Shown here in pieces: positions 43,680-54,109 of a stretch of DNA of 64,000 bases. The stretch comes from Ustulina deusta (taxonomy: Eukaryota > Ascomycota > Sordariomycetes > Xylariales > Xylariaceae): NCBI GenBank assembly GCA_023159155.1, contig JAJNNX010000013.1, forward strand, positions 1-64,000, written 5' to 3'. Every line of letters begins with the position of its first letter. Within the stretch, counting starts at the first letter, position 1. The notes beneath the pieces were generated by a model, which ran no database searches, had not been told where the DNA came from, and saw only the letters and a program-made list of their open reading frames with translations. Made by a program: the position numbers and the translations under genes.

Positions 43680-43786
43680 TGTGGGAAGGTACAGGGGAGT
43701 GCCTATATAAAACCCCTCACAGTGGATGCCTGTCAATTAGTTTCTATCTTTTTTATAACTTCGCTATCTACTTTGCAAACATAACA
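43680..43786. repeat. Left LTR (107 bp)
   Basis: Starts TGTGGGAAGGTAC and ends GCAAACATAACA. It contains CCTATATAAAACC, a TATA-like promoter sequence in the position expected for an LTR. Confidence 0.88.
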
Positions 43787-44419
43787 ATTGCTAAGAGCTA
43801 CGCAGCTTTTGATTTTCCCCCTGCGCGGCATACCTTTTGGTTTTCCTACTGTGGTACATATATAGATTGTTAATTATTTCTGTTTTGGTTCTGTTATTCC
43901 GTTAATTTAGAATAGAAAGATTTATATATTAAAGAATTTTTTGCGGCTTGTAGCATTTGGCTCGCCGTTTACGTATACAAAAAATATAAAATATAAAAAA
44001 AATCTATTGTTTAAACTAGAAAAAATCTTTTTACGTATAATTTAAGTATTTGGCTTGCTAATTTTTCTAACTCTAAAATCGGAGATATATAAACCTTTTT
44101 TTTATTATTTAATTTATTAAATTAATTACGGTTAACAAATATAGAAAATTATTTAATTAAAGCTGCGATTAAACAGTTAAATGGTCTAAAGCTATATATA
44201 TATTTTAAATTGCTTTTAATTGATTTGCTTTTAATTAATATAGTTATTGTAGTTTTTGGGACTAGATATAAGGGTTGGGCATAGGTTTGCTAGCTGTTAG
44301 GCATATTGAAAAAATATTAAAAATTTGTTCGAATAGTTAAAATAGAGATTTTTTGTAGTATTAAAAAGTCTAGCATTTTTATCTTTAGCGGTGCTCATAG
44401 TAAGGGAGGTTTGGCCGAT

Positions 44420-44526
44420 TGTAGGAAGGTACGGGGGAGTGCTTATATAAAACTTTTTATAGTGGATGCCTGTTAATTAGTTTCTATTTTTTCTATAACT
44501 TTGCTATCCACCTTGCAAACATAACA
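44420..44526. repeat. Right LTR (107 bp)
   Basis: Same length as the left copy and about 87% identical with no gaps. Five C-to-T changes cluster just after the TATA-like sequence. Confidence 0.88.
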
Positions 44527-44530
44527 GTAC

Positions 44531-46205
44531 CTGATCGATGTTTGTCTCCAACACGTTGTGCGTCGACAGAGTGTAGGTATATTTGGTCAAATGACCGGGA
44601 TTGTTGGCATTGATAATTCTCTTGTCCCGACGGTCCGATTTAGACCAATTGAGTACATGCCAGATTTCGACATCCGAAGAATGAAGGCCAAAAAGAGATT
44701 TGGAGATGCCAATCTTATCTGCTTTCATCTCTTTACAGCACTAATACGGTCCCCAACCCACGACGGTGTAAGTGCCAACCTCACTGCTGTCGGCGAGATA
44801 CTGGATTCAAAACGCCGCCAACATCAGGAAAAGAGATAAAAATAATAACCACTAGACTATCACAATCTTACCATTAAAGCAGCCAGGTGTCTCTACTGCT
44901 GTGGAGGTCATAGCTCTCTTCGTTACGGCAGAGTTAGCTGCTCTGTGTAGATCCCCCAACCGCCTGGTGTGGACCGTAGATAAAAAACATCTCCAGCCGG
45001 TTAGGAGGTGGATGAGTGTAGCATACAATGACAAGATTCTGAACGTGTATATGGTCGCGCATCACTACGCATACGTAGGTAAGATAGTTGATAATGTTAA
45101 CGATTCGTTGTTCGGTACTTCCCCTCCATGTCCGCCGGGGTCGAACGCCACAAAAGCCGCGCGTCCAAGTCATATGATATACAGCACAACAGCTTACACG
45201 GGCAAGCCACAGAGAATGGCGACATCGTACCTAAGAGAGATCTACATGTATTGTGATAAGCCACTTTTGGAAAAAATAAACGTGGCGGATTTCAGCGATG
45301 TGGATAGGCAGTCTTCTTATTGGCTGAGCTCACGGTAACGACCCCGGATTTTTAACGTGCATTAGTGGTCTCGAATTCTTGAATTTCCTGGCAAATTCCG
45401 TCCATCATGCGTCGATGAGCTCCAATACCTAGCGCTGCTTATTAAGTACATGCACTGCCTAGACAGTCCAGATAGATACTTTACAATACACTATACAGAC
45501 CATAGCAGGTGTTACACCATTCAGTGTGAGTGAGCTCTCACCAGGTCACGAAAGGAAATAGTTGGACACATGGACAACACGGATCCGGCATGAAGGCTGT
45601 TACGTGGCTAGCCGCCTAACAAGCAAACGCCCAACTGACCTGACGCCGACGCCACTTCCACAGCAAATAAACAAGTCCTGATCTACATGTAGGAACATGG
45701 GAACTGCCTAGCTCTCTGGTTGCAGACCTGAAGACAGGTCAACCGACAGGGGTGTTGCAGCCCTGGATACGATCATGTTGCCCAAGAACGCCTATTGGGC
45801 AAGAGATACACAGGCAACACAGGATAGTGAATGAATCAATCACACCCTCTCCTGAAAATCATTCAGGGGCACAGGCTTGGAGTTGGTCATGTTTACCCCT
45901 ACCAACCCATGGCCCCCATTCCCGTGTCGTTGATCTTGTGGCTTGAAAGCTCACTTCCTGCATGTGGCTGCCTGCCTGGACAATCGGTGACCAACCTCTA
46001 TAAAAGAGCTCGAGGTTAAATTCGATGCTCCACTGAAATCCGCATCGCCCTTCCTTCATACCTATCAAAGCCGCGTAGGTACCTCCTTTCCTATCGGCAT
46101 GTTGAGCTGCATGAATTTCGAGCTGATCTTGTCGCAGGCGCATCCCGAGTATCATGGTATTGGGATCACGATCAAACTCCTGTTATACGTTACTGAAGCA
46201 TCAAA
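44531..46205. other. Region between the LTR element and the flavin oxidase
   Basis: No supported gene. The longest ORF (44901-45338, + strand, 145 codons) has no recognisable domain. The last ~250 bp should hold the oxidase promoter. Confidence 0.5.
45999..46006 (+). promoter_or_regulatory. TATA box upstream of flavin oxidase
   Basis: TATAAAAG lies 200 bp before the oxidase ATG in the correct orientation. Confidence 0.45.
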
Positions 46206-47855
46206 ATGGGGCAATCTCCGAGCACCCCCTTGGCAACCTGTCTCAACGCCGTGTGTAATGGCCGCAGCGACTGTGTTGCCTATCCTAGTGACCCGCTGTA
46301 TCAAATCTCTTGGGTTAACCGATATAACCTCGATCTTCCTGTCACGCCGATAGCGGTAACCCGCCCTCAAACGGCCCAAGATGTATCTGCATTTGTCAAA
46401 TGCGCCGCAAGCAGCAATGTCAAGGTTCAGCCAAAGTCGGGCGGACATTCTTACGCGTAAGAGACACTCTCCTAATCACCATCACATTCGTAGTTGCTAA
46501 CTTGGAGTAGGAACTACGGTACGAGATCAGCGCCCTTCGAAAGAAGATACGTGATCGGCATGAGGTCTAATACATGAATATAGGCCTAGGTGGTGAAGAT
46601 GGTGCTCTAGTCATCGACCTGCTGAAGCTGCAAGATTTCTCTATTGATACAGAGACGTGGAAAGCAACAATAGGAGGCGGTACAAAACTCGCCGACGTAA
46701 CCGAGAAGCTACATGACAACGGAAAAAGAGCTATATCTCATGGAACTTGCCCAGGCGTCGGTATTGGCGGCCATGCCACCATTGTAAGCATCTCCTTATC
46801 TTCGACCGGCATCAACACTAACGAGAACCGTGGTAGGGAGGACTGGGTCCATCGTCGCGCATGTGGGGATCCTGTCTGGATCACGTTATAGAAGTTGAGG
46901 TTGTTACCGCCGATGGGACTATTCAACGTGCTAGCGAAAGTGAAAATAGCGATCTTTTCTTTGTAAGTCTACGCAGGAGGTTTCAGGAAATGCGAGTTGT
47001 CAGGCTGACTCTGGGTAGGCAGTGAAAGGTGCAGGTGCAGGATTTGGCATCGTCACCGAGTTTGTCGTGAAGACGCATCCTGAACCCGGAAACGTAGTTC
47101 AGTATTCGTATTCGCTCTCATTCGGAAAGCATGCCGACATGGTGCCCGTCTTCAAGCAATGGCAGGACCTCGTCTCTGACCCGAATCTCGACCGAAGGTT
47201 TGGTACAGAATTTGTCGCTCACGAGCTTGGAGCCATCATCACGGCCACCTTTTATGGCACAGAAGCCGAGTGGAATGCGTCCGGAATCCCGCAGAAAATC
47301 CCGACAGGAAAAATATCCGTGGTTATCGACAATTGGCTTGGCGTCATCACTCAACAGGCTGAAGATGCCGCGCTTTATCTCTCGGATATCCGCACCGCTT
47401 TCACAGCTCGGAGCTTGGCATTTACTGCTGAAGAGGCTCTCTCTGAAGACGCGATAACCAAAATGATGAAGTATCTCGATGATACGAAACATGGAACGCT
47501 CTTATGGTTCCTAATTTTCGACGCTTCGGGAGGTGCGATCAGTGATATCCCCATGGATGCCACCGCCTATTCGCATCGAGACAAGATCATGTTCTGCCAG
47601 GGCTACGGGATCGGCCTCCCGGTTCTTACCCAGGACACAAAGGATTTTTTAAGTGGGCTTATCGACACTATTCAGGTCATGACGCCGCAAACCTTGACGG
47701 CTTATCCCGGCTATGTCGACCCATCACTGGTCAATCCTCAGCAGGCGTACTGGGGTCCGAATCTAGCGAAGCTAGAGTCCATCAAGACTCAATACGATCC
47801 CAGTGACTTGTTTCACAATCCACAGAGCGTGAGGCCAGGAAATGAGAAGGCGTAG
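46206..47855 (+). CDS. FAD-dependent oxidase of the BBE/glucooligosaccharide-oxidase type
   Basis: Five exons, 46206-46456, 46511-46518, 46584-46783, 46837-46962 and 47019-47855, give 473 residues. Exon 2 is only 8 nt; including it restores SGGHSYANYGLGGEDGAL, the conserved FAD-binding sequence. The FAD_binding_4 domain (~45-220) has His81 in SGGHSYA and Cys142 in HGTCPGVGIGGH, the two residues that bind FAD bicovalently in glucooligosaccharide and chitooligosaccharide oxidases. The C-terminus carries the BBE domain (YPGYVDPSL..WGPNLAKLESIKTQYDPSDLFHNPQS). The enzyme should oxidise a sugar or a bulky alcohol/amine and pass electrons to O2. Unlike secreted relatives it lacks a signal peptide; the start MGQSPSTP fits an N-myristoylation pattern instead, so an intracellular, perhaps membrane-bound role is possible. 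Confidence 0.9.
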
Positions 47856-48316
47856 ATGAAGCAGGAATAGTGATACCCCTTATGGTAGTCTTTTGCTAGT
47901 TATTGGAGATGAAGCCGTCATTAATCATAGATGCGAATTTTCTTTGAAAGTCACACTAGTGAGTCCGATGTCTCTTGTTCGCCATCATTTAAGCTTCCCT
48001 TAATTTTCAAAGTGAAATTTAATCGCTTCGCCTCTTGGCCTTATATCGTAGTAGGTAGTCCAACTCCTCATCTGTAAAATACCCCAGGCTACCCCGCAAG
48101 GTCGTCGCCTGCATATACGGCGATGGGTTCGGCATAGATCTTATACGTATTTGCATCCCATTCTTCCTCCAATCAGGAGATGCGATCAGCTTTCTCGGTC
48201 TATTTGTCTAGCTTCTTCGATTATATGATGTATCATTAACGAATCTCATAACCTCGATTCAACGAAATGCATGAAAGACACAAATTGTCTCCAAGGGGCA
48301 CTTTGAACGTAGCATA
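47856..48316. promoter_or_regulatory. Spacer between oxidase and carboxylesterase
   Basis: 461 bp between genes on the same strand; contains the oxidase 3' end and the esterase promoter. No gene or clear motif is seen. Confidence 0.5.
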
Positions 48317-49987
48317 ATGAAGCTCCCGCTCCTATTTGCTGGGATATTGATTCTGCTACCGAACTTTGCAGTTGTATCGTCTCTCGATTTCAATAGTTCA
48401 CAAGGCCCAACTGTTAAAACGACCAACGGAACATACGGGGGTCTTTACCTTCCGGACTGGAACCAAGATGCTTTCTTGGGTATGCCATATGCGCAGCCGC
48501 CCGTGGGACAGCTTAGGTATCGACGGCCGTTATCCGTGAACGAGTCATTCGATGGAGTCAGAAGGGCAACTCAGTATGGATATAGCTGCATGCAATACGG
48601 GCAGAACTTTGAGCTGTCAGAGGACTGTCTAACCATTAACGTGGTCCGTCCGACCGAAAGATCGAGAGAGCCCCTGCCCGTTCTAGTCTGGATCTATGGC
48701 GGTGGTTTGTACGCAGGCAGCACGGCCGATCCGCAGTATAATCTCTCAGGCATCGTGCAAGTGAGTCAGGAGATGGCGAAGCCCGTTATTGCCGTTAGCA
48801 TGAACTACCGTCTGGCTCAATGGGGGTTCTTGCAGACAGCCCAGGTGCTCGCGGAAGGGTCCAGCAACGCGGGACTTCTCGACCAGCGCTTAGCGCTCCA
48901 TTGGATCCAGGAGAACATCGCTGCGTTTGGCGGCGACCCGAGAAAGGTGGTCCTGTGGGGCGAGAGCGCCGGCGCCCAAAGCATCGCCTATCATCTATTC
49001 GCGTACGACGGCCGCGACGACGGGCTCTTCCGCGGCGCGATCCTCGAGAGCGGCGGCCCGACCGGCGCACAGATCGAGTCGCTCACCTGGTACGCCGCCG
49101 CCGTCGAGAACCTGACCCGAACCGTGGGCTGCTGGGGCGCCGCGGACCAACTGGCCTGTCTCCGCGAAGTCGACGAAGCGACGCTCTTCGCCGCGCACCC
49201 GAGCGTGGTGTGGAATCCCCTCCTAGACGGCGATTTCCTCACCGGGTATCCGAGCCAGCTGATGCGAGAGGGCAACTACGTCAAGGTGCCGATCCTCGTC
49301 GGCGCCAACACGGACGAGGGCTTCGCCATATCGGGGACCCTGAATACCGAGGCGGAAATCTTCGACTCGATCTTCACCTGGCGGAGCTACGCGCTCACGC
49401 CGCCGACCGCGCGCAGGCTCCTCGCGCTGTACCCCGACGACCCGTGCCACGAGCCCCCGCACGCCATGACGAACTGCGCCCGCCACCCGACGCGGGGGGC
49501 GATGTGGCGGCGGGCGGCGGCCATCGGCGCGGACCTGGTGATGATATCCGGACGCCGGCGCATGGCGGAGCTGTACGCGGCGGCGGGCGTGCCCGTGTAC
49601 AGCTACCGCTTCGACCAGCGGCCGTGGGACGGGGACGAGTGGGACGGCGTCAAGCACTTCGCCAACGTGGCCTTCAGCTTCCAGAACATATCCGGGCTGC
49701 TGGGGCCCAGCCCCGGCTACGACAGCCACGCGAAGCTGGCCAGGGCCATCGGGCGGGCGTACGTGGGCTTCGTCAATCATCTGGATCCCAACGCAGGAGC
49801 GACGGAGAAGAAGGACGGAGATGATGACGAGGCGGGGCGCCTCCCGTACTGGCCCGTGTACGATGTTGCGAAGCCGACGAATATGGTGCTGAATGCCACG
49901 AGGAACTGGGTGGAGGCTGACACGTGGAGGAGAGAGGGGATTCAGTTTATGATGTCGCCTGAGGTCGCGAAGGAGTTGCTCTCGTGA
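48317..49987 (+). CDS. Secreted type-B carboxylesterase/lipase
   Basis: Single exon, 556 residues. The signal peptide MKLPLLFAGILILLPNFAVVSS leads into the alpha/beta-hydrolase fold of PF00135. Catalytic residues are visible: Ser217 in GESAGAQS, Glu335 in NTDEGFA and His448 in WDGVKHFANVAF. The oxyanion motif is IYGGGLYAG and the disulfide motif is SEDCLTIN. Length fits the family (~550). It should hydrolyse carboxylic esters outside the cell. Composition shifts within the gene: the first ~500 bp are ordinary, while from about 48850 to 49800 third positions are nearly all G or C, producing long antisense and alternative-frame shadows. An acidic insert (KKDGDDDEAG) lies near the C-terminus. 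Confidence 0.93.
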   Translation: MKLPLLFAGILILLPNFAVVSSLDFNSSQGPTVKTTNGTYGGLYLPDWNQDAFLGMPYAQPPVGQLRYRRPLSVNESFDGVRRATQYGYSCMQYGQNFELSEDCLTINVVRPTERSREPLPVLVWIYGGGLYAGSTADPQYNLSGIVQVSQEMAKPVIAVSMNYRLAQWGFLQTAQVLAEGSSNAGLLDQRLALHWIQENIAAFGGDPRKVVLWGESAGAQSIAYHLFAYDGRDDGLFRGAILESGGPTGAQIESLTWYAAAVENLTRTVGCWGAADQLACLREVDEATLFAAHPSVVWNPLLDGDFLTGYPSQLMREGNYVKVPILVGANTDEGFAISGTLNTEAEIFDSIFTWRSYALTPPTARRLLALYPDDPCHEPPHAMTNCARHPTRGAMWRRAAAIGADLVMISGRRRMAELYAAAGVPVYSYRFDQRPWDGDEWDGVKHFANVAFSFQNISGLLGPSPGYDSHAKLARAIGRAYVGFVNHLDPNAGATEKKDGDDDEAGRLPYWPVYDVAKPTNMVLNATRNWVEADTWRREGIQFMMSPEVAKELLS

Positions 49988-50373
49988 ATCTAGCCATTTA
50001 CCGTAGTTATATAGATAATAAAAATAAATTTAAGAAAATATTAATTTTTTATTCTTTGGTGATCATGGATGGCTCACGGTTCCATGTATTAATGTCGTGG
50101 AATGAAGTAGTTCTCGCTAACAGGGGAAAGGGGAGAAGAAGAAGGTTAGGCGCCAAGCTTGGGTTGATGCAGATCAATGCGCCTTTCTATGTCCATCCCC
50201 GCCATCTCGCGCCCTTCGGATACTAGGTTGGGGGATATATGAAAGGCGAGTGTTTACCTTTGGACATAAGGCAGGTATATAACGACGGCCATTTAGACTT
50301 CGTAGCTCAACTGTTTGGTAATTACACTCACCAATATATCCTGACCGTGTCACTCCAATCAAGCATCTTCACT
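49988..50373. promoter_or_regulatory. Spacer between esterase and SnoaL-like gene
   Basis: 386 bp. An AT-rich stretch at about 50005-50055 probably marks the esterase polyadenylation region. No gene is seen. Confidence 0.5.
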
Positions 50374-51450
50374 ATGGCCACCCTTGAACCAACCTTCAGG
50401 TCCTACATCGAATGCATCAACGAAGAACGGTGGCAAGATCTCCCGAACTTCGCCTCTTTCCCACTTGATTTCAATGGAGAAGTCATATGCGCCCCAGAAG
50501 CCTTCGCAGACAAGGTCAAGGCCGCCGGGCATCTCCAGCTCGACATCGACGCCATCACCGTCGACGAACAAACACAGCGTTTAGGAGCCACGTTAGTAGC
50601 CAGGCTACGCGTCGCCTCGGCCGCGACCACTAACACGGCGAATCCAACGGGACGAGAGCAGAGCATGATCTGGGCCGAGAACGGGAAGATATCCAAAGTC
50701 GCCACCATGGTCGACGACGACGACGACGACGTGCTGCAGCGCCAGCTCTCCGAGCCCGGCTCCGTCTCGGCGCCCGATCTCATAGCGACCTACAATCCCG
50801 AAGCAACGGGGAAGCGGCTCCTCTCGGGGCGCGAGCTGGAAGATGTGTATCGTGCCTACATCAGCTGCATCAACGCGCAGACGATGGCGGCGGATCTGCC
50901 GCGCTTCTGCCATCCGCACGTCGTCCACAACGCGAGACGTCTCTCGCTGGAGGAGTATCGGCTCCTCATCCAAGAGGCGTTCACGGCCGTCCCGGACATC
51001 GTTTTCGGAATCGACGCCGTGGTGGCCGACGAGACGGCCCAGCGCGTCGCCGCGAGGCTCCGGTTCACTGGGACACCAACCGGGAAACTCTCCGGCGCGG
51101 AACCTACCGGTCGCGGTGGTGAGTGATTGATTGCCTCGTGGCGTGTGTGCCTTGGTCACGCTGTGCTGATTGCGCTTTGCTGACTGATTTAATTAGTGCG
51201 TTTCTACGAATACGTGACGTACGCCTTCCTGGATGGCAAGATTGATAGAGTATGGAGGTAAGTGAGCTAGCTCTCCACGTCTTGATATATGCAATATTTA
51301 GTGGCTCGTCGGCATTGTCTTAGGGCTGGCTTTGCTGTATTTGCCACTTGTGCCGGGTCCATGCCCGTTGCTGATGGACGAGTATCATGCTAACTGACTC
51401 TTAGCATCGTCGATTGGAAATCATACCGCCGACAATTGTTACAGGAGTGA
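50374..51450 (+). CDS. Tandem SnoaL-like (NTF2 fold) protein
   Basis: Exons 50374-51118, 51197-51257 and 51405-51450 give 283 residues. Splicing restores the terminal strand VRFYEYVTYAFLDGKIDRVW SIVDWKSYRRQLLQE (a space marks the last intron). Two homologous halves are visible: FRSYIECINEERWQDLPNF (~8-26) and YRAYISCINAQTMAADLPRF (~160), each followed by an [LI]DIDAI/FGIDAV segment, VDEQTQRLGA / ADETAQRVAA and a beta-rich stretch. An Asp-run linker (VDDDDDDVLQ) joins them. SnoaL-like folds include polyketide cyclases, isomerases and ester-cyclase-like proteins and often serve secondary metabolism. No catalytic assignment is possible. The ATG follows the context CACTATGG. Confidence 0.85.
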
Positions 51451-54109
51451 AGGTAATAGAAGGCGGTTCTAGTTGTACCAATCGAACGACATGGGGATGT
51501 GGCCGCAGAAGCTTCTGTGAATCTCAAGAATTTAATGTATGCAATAGGCCTGACTCGTTCATCTGTTCTCAGCAGGGTCTCACCCCGGCCCTCTAAAGAT
51601 GAGGTAGATTGTGGAATGCTGGTCAGTTCAAGTCCGCCACTGCTAGAATCGAGAGTTTCCTATGTCTTCAGTGTATACAATGCATTCGGGTGAGGGACGA
51701 GGTGGGTGATGATGATTGGTGACTTTAGTCGGTGTTGTACTCCAAGGAAAAACAGATGCGGGAATTGAGACCGCAGTGCTTTCTTGGCGTCCTTTTCTGG
51801 TCCTGAACACATTCATAATACCTACATCAGCCTATATTATATGTGACATGTCCCCTCCTCGTTGCTACTTTGCCGATCAAATGCTACAGTAGGTCTGCAG
51901 ACTGCACGCGGATAATTCCACTCATGAAACGCACATGGCGCTCCGCTGCACGTTTAGCCACGAATTGCTGAAATATTGCGAAGCCTCTTTCAGATCGACG
52001 TAAACGCCATCTAGTAGGTACTCCATGTGGCGGGATATTGGCTTCTTCTATACAGTGTACTTCACGTCCATATGGGTGCGTGCACTTATATGTAGTGTAT
52101 ATATGTGTATATAACTATATATATATATATATTACCCCACGAGTACTGCAGCATTGCATCCGGAGACGTATCGCGACATACCGCCGAAGCCGGGGTATAG
52201 AGCAAGTTTGCAAGAAGGTAATTATCGTCCGTGATGGCCTCAGCATGTCATGTATGCCGAATGTCTCGATCCCTCTCGTAAACACACTACTCTTTTTCGT
52301 TGGTACTACTAGTTACCCGGCAACTACTGCAGTAAAAGCGTATGGAAGATACCGTCTTTAAACGAGGAGGCGATAACGGTTTCCGATCTAACACCCACTT
52401 CACGAGGCGTCGACTTCCATGACTCTGCCTAGCTGTGCTCCCGAGGTCAAGCTATCCCGGTCGGCTAGGGTACGGAGAAAGACGCTCATCTGGGCATGCC
52501 AAGAACATTTTGGGGGTCTGGAAGCGTGGAGGTCTGCAGGTCTAGTGCATTAGAAATGTCTCACTCATATCGTGCAGACCGAGCGGTTATCTTTCTCGAC
52601 CAGCATCTCATGATGCTGACCTTAACTAATTTGATGGCAGCAGACAAGCGCGAAAGGTGGCGAAAAGAAGGTTGTTAAACGAGGGCATCTGGCCTAGCCA
52701 ATTGGCATCTTTTCCGCAATAGGGAGGTCTTTCACTTGAGCCTCTTATCCCTGAAATATCTACCGTGCCATGACTTGGGTACACTACGCTACACTACACT
52801 AGATAGATGGATTCATTTCCCGAGAAGTTCACATGCGCGATTGTAGTTACCCCCAAAGCTATCTGGCAAGTTCCTTCATGAAACTCGAGACCAATTGCTC
52901 AATTGCATTATCTACTGTATGTCTTAAACGGCTAACTTAGACTCAATAGTCTTCGAATTATCAATAATTAAACACTCAGTATTTCTGCACCTCGCTGATC
53001 GTCGGTCGGATGCTACGGAGGGTCAGCGCAACGTGAGATGAGCTCCTCATGCCGGGCATCTGAAATGACTAATCATAGGCAACTAAGCTCGTGCTAGATG
53101 GCGCTTTTGTCTATGTACGAGGAGCTAGTCGCAGTAGCAAGCTTCTGGCAAGATCTAACCTAGGTTCTTTGCGCGTCTGGAAGCACCTTCAGCTGAGGAC
53201 CGGATTCTTGGCTTTCAACCATGGTAGTGAAGATTTGCGATGAAATGTTCACACTAAACCACGTTAGGAATGTGAGAAGAATGAGTAAGTAGGCCAGAAA
53301 GGTGCTGTCAGTGTTGCATTATACTACCGAGATCATACATGTAGGCGTTCACCAAGACTGCCAATAGGTACTACCACTATAGACGCAAGCGGAAGCAGTG
53401 CACGCGCATGGCACAGGGTAAGCCAATGGATGGTTTTGGAGCATAGAGTTGAGTTGCATTGTATCACAATGATAGGTAATCTCCCATCGCAGACACCATG
53501 TCTCGAGATACACATAATACCGGTAATAATACCCTGCAGGTCTTTGCCCTCATGTAAAGCACTCAGCCTACGCCTTATCACAAACCGAGCATGGGGTCTC
53601 ATTGGTAACGAGGCTTCGTGAGGCCAGATACAGCCCAACGTGCAGATTGAGCGGCGCGGAACATGGAAGCGTGTAGCTGACCAGTGGCGCGTCCGTGTTA
53701 TCCATCTTCTGGTGCACAGCAAGAAACGGCAGTGATTCCCCCTGCCAAGCTCGCATCGTGGGGTGCCTTGGCGATCCCACTCGAACCCTGGCGACCGACG
53801 GGTCTAATACTACAACGGAAGCTGTTTGGTGGTTATCATTGACTCCATGCATGGCATGCGAGGTCCAACCCTTGCGCGATGCGTGATTCCGAGCTTCAGT
53901 TGCGTCGTTGCGCGGTGCCGTCCCCGGCTAGTTGTACTGTAGACGGGGTCTACAGCCAGAGTACAAAAACATCATGGCCATCCCGCCCTCCTGCGAAAAA
54001 GAGTTGTGGTGCTCCTTACTCCTCGAGTCCGCTCGCGCCCATCCCACCCCTTATCGTTCACACATCTTTGCTGTGTTCTGTCTCGTAGGCGGGCCGCCTG
54101 TTAATCACC
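51451..54109. other. Intergenic region, no gene seen
   Basis: 2.7 kb between the SnoaL-like gene and the subtilase. Short ORFs, including one of 129 codons on the minus strand at 53333-53722, lack domains. A short TA dinucleotide run lies near 52115-52130. The last ~150 bp should hold the subtilase promoter. Confidence 0.55.

Larger units (their letters stand above)
43676..44530. mobile_element. Miniature LTR retroelement (TRIM-like) with target duplication
   Basis: Two direct 107-bp repeats (43680-43786 and 44420-44526) both begin TG and end CA. They are flanked by GTAC on the left (43676-43679) and GTAC on the right (44527-44530), a 4-bp target-site duplication. The 633-bp interior is AT-rich with no coding capacity. 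A purine-rich AAGGGAGG about 10 bp before the right repeat could be a polypurine tract. The repeats differ at about 14 positions, all transitions and mostly C in the left, T in the right, as RIP would cause. It is non-autonomous, either a true TRIM or a deletion relic. Gag and pol sequences are absent. Confidence 0.85.

Noticed and set aside
48820..49824. 334-codon Arg/Pro-rich ORF in another frame of the carboxylesterase
   Set aside because: Arises from the GC3 bias of the real gene; the esterase frame has all catalytic motifs.
41081..51450. Calling a secondary-metabolite gene cluster
   Set aside because: No backbone synthase, transporter or regulator is visible; the proximity is recorded only as a finding.
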